A program made the position numbers and the translations under genes. 33,029 nucleotides of DNA. It comes from Schoenoplectus triqueter. Its lineage: Eukaryota; Streptophyta; Magnoliopsida; Poales; Cyperaceae. Positions 12,045-21,868 of the stretch are shown piece by piece. The stretch is taken from NCBI GenBank assembly GCA_964058805.1, contig CAXKVV010001560.1, forward strand, positions 1-33,029, written 5' to 3'. The notes below the pieces were generated by a model. The model was not told where the DNA came from and ran no database searches. It saw only the letters and a program-made list of their open reading frames with translations. How positions within the stretch are numbered: the stretch's first letter is position 1; each line of letters opens with the position of its first letter.

Positions 12045-15000
12045 TTAGTCAAGTAAATCCGCATCACTATGGCTCTCTACAGCAGCAGCACCTCTAGCTG
12101 GTCCCCTGACAGGCACCCTAGAAGTTACGGGATAACCTGTACTACCGGTACCAACTGGAGGAAGTAACATACCAGAAGAGCCCCCAATCAGTCCGGAAAC
12201 TGAATGTCCTGTCCAGAAAGCATATAAGTGTAAAATAGAAAATAGAAGAGAAGTAGCAGAATGAGAAACTGTGGTACAAAAAATAAGACTATTTCGAGTG
12301 GTCCAGACGACCCACAAGAAAGCCGCCAGTAATCTGCCCCAATGAAGAAAATCCAAGAGAGGTAATTTAATGCATGTCTGCCAGAAATCAGATAGAGAAT
12401 TAGTAGGAAATAATCGCCCTTGTGGAAAGAGCTGAAATAGTAAATGCCAGATAGAATGAGCAAGAGAACAAGTAAAAAATAAATGATCAACAGATTCATT
12501 GTGAGAACAAAAAACACAAGAAGCTGACCCCTGCCATCCTCGGCGTAGAAGATTATCTCGTGACAATATACGATTGTGAAGAGCAAGCCATAAGAACAGT
12601 TTATATTTAAGCGGTATTCGTAACGACCAAACCGATCGAATTACCGGTGTATGCACTCCACCAGAATTAAGAAATTTGTACATAGAATGAACAGTAAAGA
12701 TGCCAGATTTATCCAAATGCCAGAATATGGAATCATAATCAGAAGAAAGATGTAAATTGGAAAGCATTAAGAGTAACCGTGTTTTTTCAACACGCATAAC
12801 AGAACTAACTCCCCTGGTTAAGAATAGTTTAGTGTTACCAAAATTCCATACTTGAGATAGAGTAACTCTATCAGATTTGGCCTTGCTAAAAACTAAAGGA
12901 AATTGTAAAGCAAGTGAACAGTTATTAAACCAATTATCATGCCAAAAATTAATAGATTCGCCATTACCTACCAAGCGAGTAGAGCCAATAGAGACAAAAT
13001 ATAAAACTGAACAAACATCCCGCCAAAAGGGAGAACAAGCAGAGGTAGAAAAATTCTTATATTTAATGGAAACGAGTTCCTTCCAATAACCTTGGGAGTC
13101 TTTGTAAAGAAATTTCCAACCCCATTTACATAAAAGAGCACAATTCATCTGTGCCAAATTAATAATACCCCAGCCACCAAATTCCTTAGCACGACATACG
13201 GTGGCCCAGCGTACTAAATAATACTTTCTAGTAGCGGAGGAGTTCACCCCCGCCCATAAGAATCGTTTCCTAATGTGGTCAATTCGAGAAAGCACCCATG
13301 CAGGGATCTTAAACAAGGAGATATAATATAAAGGAATAGAGGAAAGTATAGAATTAAGTAAAACTAATCTACCACCAAGAGATAAATGTTTACCTTTCCA
13401 CTGAGGTAGTTTCTTATGAATTTTATCAATTAAAAGCTGCCAGTCACTTTTAGATGGCTTTTTCCAATGTAAATTAACACCTAAATATTTAATAGGAAGT
13501 TTCCCTAAAGAACAGTTTAAGAGACTAGCAAGATATTGACCCTGAGCAGGATCTAAATTTAGAGGCACCAATTCGGATTTAAAAAGATTAATCTTAAGAC
13601 CAGATATATTTTCAAATAGTAAAAGCGCCCACTTAAGTCGTTCCACCATAAGCGGATCAGCCTTAAGAAACAATAAAGTATCATCAGCATATTGCAAATG
13701 CATAATTTTGTGTTGACTAGACAGAACTGGACCTAAGCCCTCAAAGTGTCCCTTACTAATACCAAGAGACAAAATTTTATGTAACCCTTCGACAGCCAGT
13801 AAGAAGACATAAGGAGAAATAGGATCTCCTTGCCTAACACCCTTACGACATTCAAAATAGGCACCTTCGGATCCATTAATCAGAACAGCACTATGACCCC
13901 CCCATAAGAGTTTTTGCATCCAGGACACCCATAACGGATGGAAGCCCCTATCTTGAAAAGTTTTTAGTATATAGGACCAATTAACATTGTCGAATGCTTT
14001 TTCAAAATCTAGTTTTAATAAAATACCTTGTTCTTTATGGAGCTTAACATGATGTAAAACCTCATGCGCTGTAACTACAGCATCTAATATGTAACGACCT
14101 TTAAGAAAAGCTAATTGATTAGGCCCAATTAAGCGATTCAGTACTGGATATAATCTATTAGTGAGAACTTTCGAAAAAAGCTTATAACTACAATTAAGTA
14201 AACTAATGGGTCTGAATTGTTTGATATTAGTAGGATCATTAATTTTAGGAATCAAACAAATTAAAGCACGATTTAAACGGGAAATATCAAAATTATTACA
14301 ATGAAAATCATTAAACATAGAAATAATATCCTCTTTAATTAAATCCCAGTATGTTTGATAAAACAAAACAGAGAATCCATCCGGGCCAGGGGCCTTATTT
14401 GGATTCATTTGAAAAAGTGCTTTATGAATTTCCTCAGAAGAGAAAGGAACACAAAGCATCGCATTTTCCTCAGGGGAGACTTTCTCATGCTCAGCCCAAA
14501 TAGCAGCATCCAAAAATGCAGAAGGAAAAATCTTTGTTCCCAGCATGGATTTATAATAAGAGAATACATGGGATTTAATTAAAGAAGTATCAGTGCAGGG
14601 AACATTATCAATGTCTAAGGAGGTAATTTGTTGACATCTCCTATTAGAAGAAGCTATTTTATGAAAAAATTTAGTGTTGGCATCACCTTCGTGAAACCAG
14701 AGCATTCGGGCACGTTGTTGCCAATAAATCTCCTCAACTTGGTAAATAGAAAAAAGGGTATTCTTAATTGAAAATAAAGTAGAGATTTCCTCATCAGAAA
14801 GATCCCTACATTCCATAACAGATTCTAGAGAGAAGAGATCATGTAATAAAGTTTGCTTAGAGTTTCTAATGGAGGCTCTAAAATTCGCATTCCAACCTCT
14901 AAGTTTGGACCGCAACTTATCCATTTTAAATTTCCAATCCCTAGCTTTATCCAGACCTAATGTAATACTATGCCACCAATTAGCTAACATTTCAGCAAAC

Positions 15001-15758
15001 CCTTCTTGGGTTAACCAACATTTTTCAAAACGAAATAAAGTGGATTTAAATTTAGTAATGGGACCAAATTCTAAACAAATTGGTGAATGATCAGAGCAAG
15101 CTCTTGGAAAACTACAAGAAAAAGCAGAAGGATATAAGGAAGACCATGCAGAATTAACAAAATATCTATCAAGGCATGCCATTTGAGAGCTGCGGCCCCC
15201 TCTGGCCCAAGTAAATTGCCTATCAGGGCACTTAAAATCATGTAAAGCAAAGGCATCAATCCAACAGTTGAACGCCCGCATATTAGTTTTATCAAAAGAC
15301 ACCCCATTTTTCTCTCGTCTATTACGAATTGCATTAAAATCACCCCCTATAACCCAAGGACCATGCCAAGATAAACCAAGATTAGTTAATTCATTCCAAA
15401 AATCATTTTTTTTGGAATGATCCACAGGGCCATAAACAGAAGTACAGGCCCAATTTATTTTATCAAATTTATTTTCTACAAAAACAGTAATAGAATAAGA
15501 CCCAATGTGCCAAGAAATAGAGTTAAATAAGGCACTATTAAAACCAAATAAAAGACCACCAGCAGAACCAATGGCGGGAATCAGATTCCAGGTATCAAAG
15601 TTCCTACTGATGGAGTTAAGAAATTGTGAAGTATAAGAATCTTTTTTGGTTTCTTGGAGACAAAGAATATCAATATTATTAGAATTAATAAAGTCCCTAA
15701 GCATGCGCCTTTTTTCAGGGAGACCTAACCCTCTAACATTGCAGTTAAGTATTTTCAT
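12045..15758 (-). CDS. LINE ORF2: APE-type endonuclease, reverse transcriptase, zf-RVT
   Basis: 1237 residues. The endonuclease domain (about 1-235) nicks target DNA: NVRGLG (Asn7), LQETKK (Glu36), GGDFNAI (Asp140, Asn142) and SDHSP (Asp223, His224) are all present. Reverse transcriptase spans about 430-760: NKAPGPDGF, KLDFEKAFD (Asp584), GVRQGDPISPYVF, and the catalytic YADD box at 690-693. The C-terminal zf-RVT domain has C1081-x2-C1084-x7-H1092-x4-C1097, followed by the WTTRNSLIF segment usual in plant L1 proteins. Length and motif set match an active-type plant LINE ORF2, and no key residue is missing. The start ATG lies inside the end of ORF1, so translation probably depends on termination-reinitiation or leaky scanning. 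Target-primed reverse transcription is the expected mode of movement. Confidence 0.95.
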   Translation of the reverse strand: MKILNCNVRGLGLPEKRRMLRDFINSNNIDILCLQETKKDSYTSQFLNSISRNFDTWNLIPAIGSAGGLLFGFNSALFNSISWHIGSYSITVFVENKFDKINWACTSVYGPVDHSKKNDFWNELTNLGLSWHGPWVIGGDFNAIRNRREKNGVSFDKTNMRAFNCWIDAFALHDFKCPDRQFTWARGGRSSQMACLDRYFVNSAWSSLYPSAFSCSFPRACSDHSPICLEFGPITKFKSTLFRFEKCWLTQEGFAEMLANWWHSITLGLDKARDWKFKMDKLRSKLRGWNANFRASIRNSKQTLLHDLFSLESVMECRDLSDEEISTLFSIKNTLFSIYQVEEIYWQQRARMLWFHEGDANTKFFHKIASSNRRCQQITSLDIDNVPCTDTSLIKSHVFSYYKSMLGTKIFPSAFLDAAIWAEHEKVSPEENAMLCVPFSSEEIHKALFQMNPNKAPGPDGFSVLFYQTYWDLIKEDIISMFNDFHCNNFDISRLNRALICLIPKINDPTNIKQFRPISLLNCSYKLFSKVLTNRLYPVLNRLIGPNQLAFLKGRYILDAVVTAHEVLHHVKLHKEQGILLKLDFEKAFDNVNWSYILKTFQDRGFHPLWVSWMQKLLWGGHSAVLINGSEGAYFECRKGVRQGDPISPYVFLLAVEGLHKILSLGISKGHFEGLGPVLSSQHKIMHLQYADDTLLFLKADPLMVERLKWALLLFENISGLKINLFKSELVPLNLDPAQGQYLASLLNCSLGKLPIKYLGVNLHWKKPSKSDWQLLIDKIHKKLPQWKGKHLSLGGRLVLLNSILSSIPLYYISLFKIPAWVLSRIDHIRKRFLWAGVNSSATRKYYLVRWATVCRAKEFGGWGIINLAQMNCALLCKWGWKFLYKDSQGYWKELVSIKYKNFSTSACSPFWRDVCSVLYFVSIGSTRLVGNGESINFWHDNWFNNCSLALQFPLVFSKAKSDRVTLSQVWNFGNTKLFLTRGVSSVMRVEKTRLLLMLSNLHLSSDYDSIFWHLDKSGIFTVHSMYKFLNSGGVHTPVIRSVWSLRIPLKYKLFLWLALHNRILSRDNLLRRGWQGSASCVFCSHNESVDHLFFTCSLAHSIWHLLFQLFPQGRLFPTNSLSDFWQTCIKLPLLDFLHWGRLLAAFLWVVWTTRNSLIFCTTVSHSATSLLFSILHLYAFWTGHSVSGLIGGSSGMLLPPVGTGSTGYPVTSRVPVRGPARGAAAVESHSDADLLD

Positions 15759-17736
15759 AAGGCATCAAGGCAGCATCACACACATTAACTTGACCAAATA
15801 GAATTGGTAATAACTCAGTAAGAAAAGACTCAAAACGCTTAAAGTCAGACTGGCTGTGATTAGAAATAAATGAATCACAACAAGAATCACCAGAAAGACC
15901 AGAGATAGGTTTAGAGTGAAAATGAACGCCCCAATCAGCAAATAAAGTCTTAACCTCCTCTGGAGGAAGCCTATTAAAAGGACTTAAGAAAGAAGAATAA
16001 GTATTACCTGACGTGGCAGGGACCGCCACCACAAGTTGCTTGTCCTCGAGACCAGACGTAAGTTCAGATGGATGAGTGCTGGACCTAAGAGGGACACTAA
16101 TTAGAGAGGAAGGATGGGCCATCGGACACGCCATAACTGGAGCATCACTGGTAGAGGCCACTACTGGAGCATCACTGGTAGAGGCCACAATTATTGGCGA
16201 GGAAGGACCATCGCTGGCAGAGGCCATAACCGAAGGAGTAGTAGAGGGACACAGCCCATCCGAAAGAATAGGAACCGCCAGAGATGGAACAGAATCATTC
16301 GGAGGAGAGGAGGTTAACGTATGAGAAAAAGTCGGCTGGGTCAAGGATCCTTTCATGATATTAAGCTGAGCTTTGAGTGCCGCATTTTCCGCGGACAAAA
16401 CAGCAACCTTGGCATTAGAACCAGATGAAGAAGGTTTGGCCTTGTATTTAGGTTTGATCCATTTATTCTGTCGTTTAGCTGGTGGACGTGATAAGGGAGG
16501 TGGCTGTGATGGCTGGGGCACAGGGAAGGTAGGGGGCCGAGGGGCTGACAAAGGAAGGGGATAGGGTGGAGCAAGATGTGGCGAGGGGAAGCCGGGAGGA
16601 GGAAACTGGAAAGGCAAGGAGAACATTCTAGGAGTAGGGGTAGGAGGCAATGTCTGTTGGGTAGGAGCTGGTGGACCAAGATAGCTGGGCATGGGCTGTG
16701 CAGAGACCGGCTGAATCGTGTTAGAACCGGATCTATCAGTACTAACACCTGGAGGAAGCACCTGACCCTCGACCTCAAATCGAAGTTGAATATGACGCAC
16801 AAGACCAGAAGATGTGAGCAATTCAAACCAAAGAAGGGGTGGAATTAACTCACGCGACGCCACTTCCACCACCCCACGTGCCCAGCGGAGGTCCGATCGA
16901 GCCAGCGACGGCGAGTCCAACTCTATAAGTCGACCAAATGGACGCACAACAGCAGCTATTGCTTTAGGACCCCGCAAATCATAATCCAAATTGAGTATCT
17001 TAATCCAGAAACGTTCAGGGGGGGACTGGCCGCGGAGCCGAGAGAGATCAGTAGAAACCGTGAAGCGATGCGCCCCAAGAAAAGTGAAACCATGTGAAAT
17101 AACCGCCGAGCGCCAAGAATCCGGTCCCTGGACCAAGAACCAGTTGTCTCCCACTATACGTACCACCCACGGACCCGGATGACATAATCGAAGGTTGGCG
17201 AGAAGCTCAGCCGGCGTCGTTGGAGTAGAGGCATGGAGGAGAACACTATGATTGAACTCATGAGAGAAATCGATATCAGACTCCTCCTCTAAAGCAATAC
17301 GATGAAGAATCGGCGAAGAAAGCACAGAGATTTGTGGAGAAACCATTGAGGTGTGGGAAAGCTGTGGAATGAGCGAAGAAGAATGGGAGTCGGAAACCCT
17401 AGATCGCAAGCTAGGATTGAAAGGGCATCGATAAGAAATATGCCCTGTCTGATGACAAATGAAGCATAGACGCGGATTACGGCACACCACCGCCCTATGG
17501 CCACACTCTCCACATCTAACGCATCGATGCTTGAGCCACTCTTGACGGGATTTCAAGAACGCGGTGCACCATCGAGTGGGTGGACTCGTAGTTGTTTTTA
17601 TCGGGGCCCGTTTAGCTGCATCAGCATAAGAAAGAGGAAGCCCATCTGCAGCAGTCGTGGGCGGAGAAACAAGAAATGATCTTGGAGGACAAGTGGCAGT
17701 CATCTCAGGAGATAGTTGTGCACGATAACCTTGCAT
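15745..17736 (-). CDS. LINE ORF1: zinc-knuckle and DUF4283-like nucleic-acid-binding protein
   Basis: 663 residues from ATG 17736; the codon three upstream is TTG, preceded by an in-frame TGA, which fixes this start. Two adjacent CCHC knuckles are C72-x2-C75-x4-H80-x4-C85 and C91-x2-C94-x4-H99-x4-C104. A region at about 165-310 (GPWVVRIVGDNWFLVQGP onwards) resembles the DUF4283 RNA-binding domain of plant LINE ORF1. A proline-rich stretch lies at roughly 340-425, then a basic segment (KWIKPKYKAKP) and a short heptad-like helix (AVLSAENAALKAQL). Near 16137-16189 a 27-bp direct duplication encodes two VASTSDAPV repeats. It presumably coats LINE RNA. Knuckles ahead of the DUF4283-like region is the reverse of the order most common in dicot L1 ORF1. 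The stop TAA (15747-15745) overlaps the ORF2 start. Confidence 0.9.
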   Translation of the reverse strand: MQGYRAQLSPEMTATCPPRSFLVSPPTTAADGLPLSYADAAKRAPIKTTTSPPTRWCTAFLKSRQEWLKHRCVRCGECGHRAVVCRNPRLCFICHQTGHISYRCPFNPSLRSRVSDSHSSSLIPQLSHTSMVSPQISVLSSPILHRIALEEESDIDFSHEFNHSVLLHASTPTTPAELLANLRLCHPGPWVVRIVGDNWFLVQGPDSWRSAVISHGFTFLGAHRFTVSTDLSRLRGQSPPERFWIKILNLDYDLRGPKAIAAVVRPFGRLIELDSPSLARSDLRWARGVVEVASRELIPPLLWFELLTSSGLVRHIQLRFEVEGQVLPPGVSTDRSGSNTIQPVSAQPMPSYLGPPAPTQQTLPPTPTPRMFSLPFQFPPPGFPSPHLAPPYPLPLSAPRPPTFPVPQPSQPPPLSRPPAKRQNKWIKPKYKAKPSSSGSNAKVAVLSAENAALKAQLNIMKGSLTQPTFSHTLTSSPPNDSVPSLAVPILSDGLCPSTTPSVMASASDGPSSPIIVASTSDAPVVASTSDAPVMACPMAHPSSLISVPLRSSTHPSELTSGLEDKQLVVAVPATSGNTYSSFLSPFNRLPPEEVKTLFADWGVHFHSKPISGLSGDSCCDSFISNHSQSDFKRFESFLTELLPILFGQVNVCDAALMPYENT
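16137..16189. repeat. 27-bp tandem duplication within LINE ORF1
   Basis: CTGGAGCATCACTGGTAGAG plus six or seven further bases occurs twice head-to-tail (16137-16163 and 16164-16189). It preserves the reading frame (9 codons), so ORF1 stays open. Confidence 0.85.
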
Positions 17737-17893
17737 ATTATCCAATCAAGATATGAAACCCACTGTATTTGAGCATTCAACAGAGTTGCAAGATCTCTTT
17801 TTAAACTATTCATTGCGTTTGGACAACAAAGCTATAACTAAGAAATCCTCGTAGGAAAATGATAGTTGGTGCTTGGAAATAATATGAATAAAA

Positions 17894-18015
17894 CAATCGA
17901 TTGATTTCCTCTAAAAGAAACTAGTTTTACGGATAACATAATAGTGCAAGCCCATTACAGTTTTGCAGTAAAACAATCTTTTTTTTTGTTAATATCCCCA
18001 TTTTAAGTCATATCT
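17894..18015. other. Patchwork filler at the LINE 5' junction
   Basis: Next to the right target duplication are several short copies of neighbouring DNA. 17940-17972 is identical (33 bp) to 18236-18268; 17975-17997 is identical (23 bp) to 11463-11485; 18005-18016 is the inverted copy (12 bp) of 18061-18072; 17894-17910 matches 11240-11256 inverted with one mismatch. All source sites lie within about 560 bp of the pre-insertion target. Confidence 0.75.
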
Positions 18016-18030
18016 ACGTAATGACTATTT
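18016..18030. repeat. Target-site duplication, right copy (LINE)
   Basis: ACGTAATGACTATTT, identical to 11793-11807. It marks the 5' side of the minus-strand LINE. Confidence 0.92.
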
Positions 18031-19180
18031 AGTTAATAAAAAAATGTGATGTTTCTAGTTTAGATATGACTTATATAATTTAGATATCTTGATGACGACA
18101 ACCGAAAGTACCATTGATGTTTTGAAATTAGCACTAGTGGTGTAAGACAGGGAAATTGTAATATCATAGGAACATGGCATGCAAAGCCCCAGATGAAGGG
18201 AAATTAATGATCAAATGAAATACTTTTTGCTGATTAATAGTGCAAGCCCATTACAGTTTTGCAGTAAACCGAGTTTTACAGTTAACTTTTCATTATTAAG
18301 AAAAATGATTTGGTATTCTTCATATATTTATTTAGATTAACTTGGATTATTTCGGCTTTCCTCCAAAAAGATAAATATTAATAAAAAAAATTTTTAAAAG
18401 TGGTACATTTTTCATATAAGATAATGCACTAATTCACCAACTATTTTTGGAACAAATAAAAAAAATTTAATGCAAGAATATTATATAGTGAAAATAATGT
18501 AACTTGTGTGAAGATTAAACGATATAACACAAAAGAGTTGATTGAATAACAGTCAGTAACATTAATTGTGCATGCCAACTGCTAAGTACAAGCCTTTTTA
18601 ACTGAAAAGAGAAATATGCTAATTTAATTATATCCGATCAGGATGACTGATAAGATAAACAAAAATATCAGAAGGAAAAACGAACATATATCATATGATA
18701 TAATACTGATTAATGCGGAAATTTAAAACGTTCTTCATTAAACATTAGTTAGTATAGCATAAATTAATGGTATTGTGTACTATGACAAGAACCCTAGCTA
18801 ACTTAAAGCTTTAAACTGTAAATCCCTTTAATCTAGTCCAATATTGTATAGTAAATTATATGCATGATTTCTCATATTTCAATTGATCCTATCCGTATAT
18901 TCTATACCACGTGCCACGTCATGCATGATAAACAGTATTATTATATTAACACACTAAACACACTTCACTATTTAATTAAACACGAAACTTATTATCTTTC
19001 AAAATGATTAAAACATGTAATTTAAAAAACAAAACCAATATCTTCATTCCAGATAGCCCAGCATTCACATGATGAAGCAGTATCTCTTTAAGTGGGCCTT
19101 CAATTCTTCCTTTCGTTCTTTATTCTTTCACAATTTTTAGGGTTAGGTTTTTGTGCCAACAATAATAGGAGAAGAAAGAC
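18031..19180. other. AT-rich upstream region of the SPEAR-like gene
   Basis: No gene seen. It holds the source copy of the 33-bp repeat (18236-18268) and, nearer the gene, a possible cis-element cluster at 18908-18927. The last 100 bases before the ATG are T/CT-rich, as in plant leaders. Confidence 0.5.
18908..18927. promoter_or_regulatory. G-box plus RY-type motif cluster
   Basis: A palindromic CACGTG (18908-18913), a second CACGTC core and CATGCATG (18920-18927) lie within 20 bases, about 255-275 bp upstream of the SPEAR-like start codon. G-boxes bind bHLH/bZIP factors and RY repeats bind B3 factors. Functional use here is inference; single short motifs also occur by chance. Confidence 0.35.
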
Positions 19181-21868
19181 ATGACAGTAAGCTTTGGTTG
19201 TATGAAGAAGGGCAAAAAGAGTAACATAGCAAAATCACCGAGACAACCGCAAAGAGGATTAGGAGTTGCTCATTTGGAGAAAATCAGGTTGCAGGGACAA
19301 ATAGCAGAGTATATTGATCCCTCCATGCGGTCTCCACTTCTTGGCAATATTCAAAAGGTTTTGTTTATATATATATGGTTTCTGTTCTTCTTTTTTTTCA
19401 GAGAAGAACTGGCCCCGTCACCATAGATGTTTTTGAGGAAAAGATGGGGTCAAGCCCCAAATTCGCCCCGATCATGAAATTAAATTTTGTTGGATTGAAA
19501 TAGTAGATAAAAGCAATCAAATGTTAATTTTGGGCGTATAACAAGACTAACAAAAAATAGAAAGACTGAAACTTTTCCCCCTTTCATGATGCTTAGTAAG
19601 TTAAATATGTTGAAAGTTAACGTATGTTTTGAGAACTAGCTAGCTAGTTAATTAGAAGAAGTTGGTCAATTGGATGATTGTCTAGATAACATGAAAATGA
19701 TAATAATTTCGTTTGTACTAGAATTTTTTTTATCTTGGATGTTGTTAAATTAAGAGAAATAATTAATTTTAGCATAGCGGACGAAGAGACCTAAACGATT
19801 AATTTGTCACATGCAATTAATAATTAGTACTCATCCCCAAAACTGTGTCAGATTAAGCAAGAAACTGCATGATCCTTGATAAAGCTCATATAACGGAAGT
19901 TGAATTTTGTTTTGAAATGTCATAAGACGTCATCAAATAATATGAATTACATGATTGTGTTGATTAAATTATTCAGGGCTTATATTTCGAAGCGTTGCCC
20001 TTTTCATTTAGCAATGCCAATCCTCAAGCATCGAGCTTTGTTCGTCGTCCTAATATTACGGTATGAAGTACGTACGTACTATATATTTTTTTTTTTTGGA
20101 AAAATTGAGTTAATAAAAATTTAAACATAACCATCTGTTTGTGTTAACGTAATAATTTAATTTAAAGCAAAACAAATAAGGTTTATGTCATCTCATAGTA
20201 GTATATGGAAAAAAATAAATTTCATTTGCTTAATATTTTTATAACATTATAACAACATTCAGGATTAATACTGCAAATAAAGTTTAATACTTTTCCGTTT
20301 GTTGTAGATGGCACACAAAAGTGGTGAAAGACCAGAAGCTAGATACGAAGATTGCACGCATTGGTCTAGTACCAGGTAATCAATTAATGAGACACTTTGA
20401 AATAATAAATTAAAGTAGGAATCTAATTTGAAAAATAAATTTTAAACAAAGGAGAAGAGTACATAATAGTGCTCTATCGGTATATCAAGGTACATATTGT
20501 ATACTGGTTTAGCTATTGTAGAATAGTGATTATTATTAATTTGTTTATGTTGTATTATATTATTATTATATTTGATATTATAATTATAATTATTATCTAT
20601 TATTATTATATCTTCATTGTTAGTATCATTATATTATATATAGAGTAAAGATACCGTGAGCTTAAACTCATGGAGGCCTTTCATGAACTTAACTCAAAAA
20701 GTATATATCAAATAATCTCTAAATTTTAATTTATCATGCTCATTAAATTCTTTATATGAAAATCTTTTGGATGAAAAAATTTGAAGTGTTTTGAGCTTTT
20801 TAAGTCACTATTTTTAATTTTTAAAAATGATTTTGAAAGATTTAATATTTAAATATTATTTTTAGAGTTCATTTTCAAAAATTAAAAACAGTGACTTAAA
20901 AAACTCAAACAACTCTAAATTTTTGCATCCCACAAGATTTTCATATAAAGAATTTAATGAGGATGATAAATTAAAATTTGAAGATGATTTGATATACTTT
21001 TTGAGTTAAGCTCACGGAAGCCTTCGTGAGGTTAAACTCACGATATCTTTACTCATTATATATATTATATTATTATATGATTATCTTTTATTATATTATG
21101 ATTATAATTATTATATTATTTTATGATTGTTACTGTTTTATTATTATTATTTTCATCATCATTGTTAGTATCATAATTATTAATATTTTAGTTATTCTGA
21201 TTAATAATTGTCAAATGATATTTTCGTTCTTCCAAATAATTAAGATATCACTCTTCTATCACTATTCTAAAATAATACTATTCTAACACTTTCAAAATTA
21301 TCACTCTTCCAAAATTATTTCTTGATTTACCAAAAGGACCCTTAAATATATATCTTGTACTATTTAAGATTTGTGTGTGAGTGTGCGCAATTTGTTTTTC
21401 TGTAGGAATATTTTGTTACGAGTTTTTCTACTATTTCTTATTTTCCTAATTATTTCCCTGTATTCGTTGTAGTTCATCTTCGAATTATAATGACATAATT
21501 GCTTCCCGACATGCACGAGAGTCTGTTACATTACCACTTTTTAAGCAAAAAGTGCAGGTAATTCATATCCTTTTTTTTGTTACTTTCGTACAAAAATAAA
21601 ATGATTTTTTTTTTGTTTTCGATTAAACACGACAGTCGAGTACTTACTCTGTAAAAAAAGAAAAAAAAAACTATTAAAGAAAATTTAGTTTAGATGTAAA
21701 GTGGTAAACAAAATCTCAAAAAGTCTCTAAAGTTCAAACATATATATTAAAAAAATGTGTTTTATGCAGGACTCAGAGAACATGAGAAGTAAACAGCATG
21801 ATTGGATTCATGTTATAGATTTATCAAATCCGAATGATGAAGAAATAGATTTGGAGCTTAGATTGTGA
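19181..21868 (+). CDS. SPOROCYTELESS-like EAR-containing protein (SPEAR/TIE type) transcriptional repressor
   Basis: Five small exons: 19181-19357, 19977-20060, 20308-20375, 21473-21557, 21770-21868, all with GT/AG borders and matching phases, giving 170 residues. The conserved N-terminal SPL motif is seen at residues 23-37 (PQRGLGVAHLEKIRL), preceded by a basic KKGKK stretch. The protein ends in EEIDLELRL, an LxLxL EAR motif at the extreme C-terminus (165-170). In this family the EAR motif recruits TOPLESS co-repressors and the N-terminal part contacts TCP factors, so the product should be a nuclear adaptor that turns TCP factors into repressors in leaf or sporangium development. Exon 2 is inferred from splice signals, phase 0 at both ends and open coding; without it the protein is 142 residues. 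Intron 3 holds a foldback element. No close family member can be named. Confidence 0.78.
20643..21054. mobile_element. Imperfect foldback MITE in SPEAR-like intron 3, probably Mutator-like
   Basis: The ends GAGTAAAGATA (20643-) and TATCTTTACTC (-21054) are inverted copies, and similarity continues inward for over 150 bp per arm (for example CTTAACTCAAAAAGTATAT against its complement near 20985-21010). The flanks ATTATATATA at 20633-20642 and 21055-21064 are identical, consistent with a 9-10-bp target duplication, though the sequence is AT-rich enough to be partly chance. No coding capacity. Confidence 0.75.

Larger units (their letters stand above)
11808..18015 (-). mobile_element. Full-length L1-type LINE retrotransposon
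   Basis: About 6.2 kb between perfect 15-bp target-site duplications, with its 3' poly(A) seen as 13 T at 11805-11817 on the plus strand. It carries two open reading frames with no internal stops: ORF1 (nucleic-acid-binding, 17736-15745) and ORF2 (endonuclease plus reverse transcriptase, 15758-12045). The frames overlap by 14 bases. About 240 bp of 3' UTR precede the tail. Intact frames and identical duplications imply a young insertion. The outermost 5' part (roughly 17894-18015) seems to be patchwork filler rather than LINE sequence. It inserted between two divergently transcribed host genes. Confidence 0.95.

Noticed and set aside
16353..16826. 157-codon minus-strand frame within LINE ORF1
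   Set aside because: Shadow of the proline-rich part of ORF1 in another frame.
21026..21286. 86-codon Ile/Tyr-rich frame
   Set aside because: Translation of AT-rich intron sequence of the SPEAR-like gene; composition is not protein-like.
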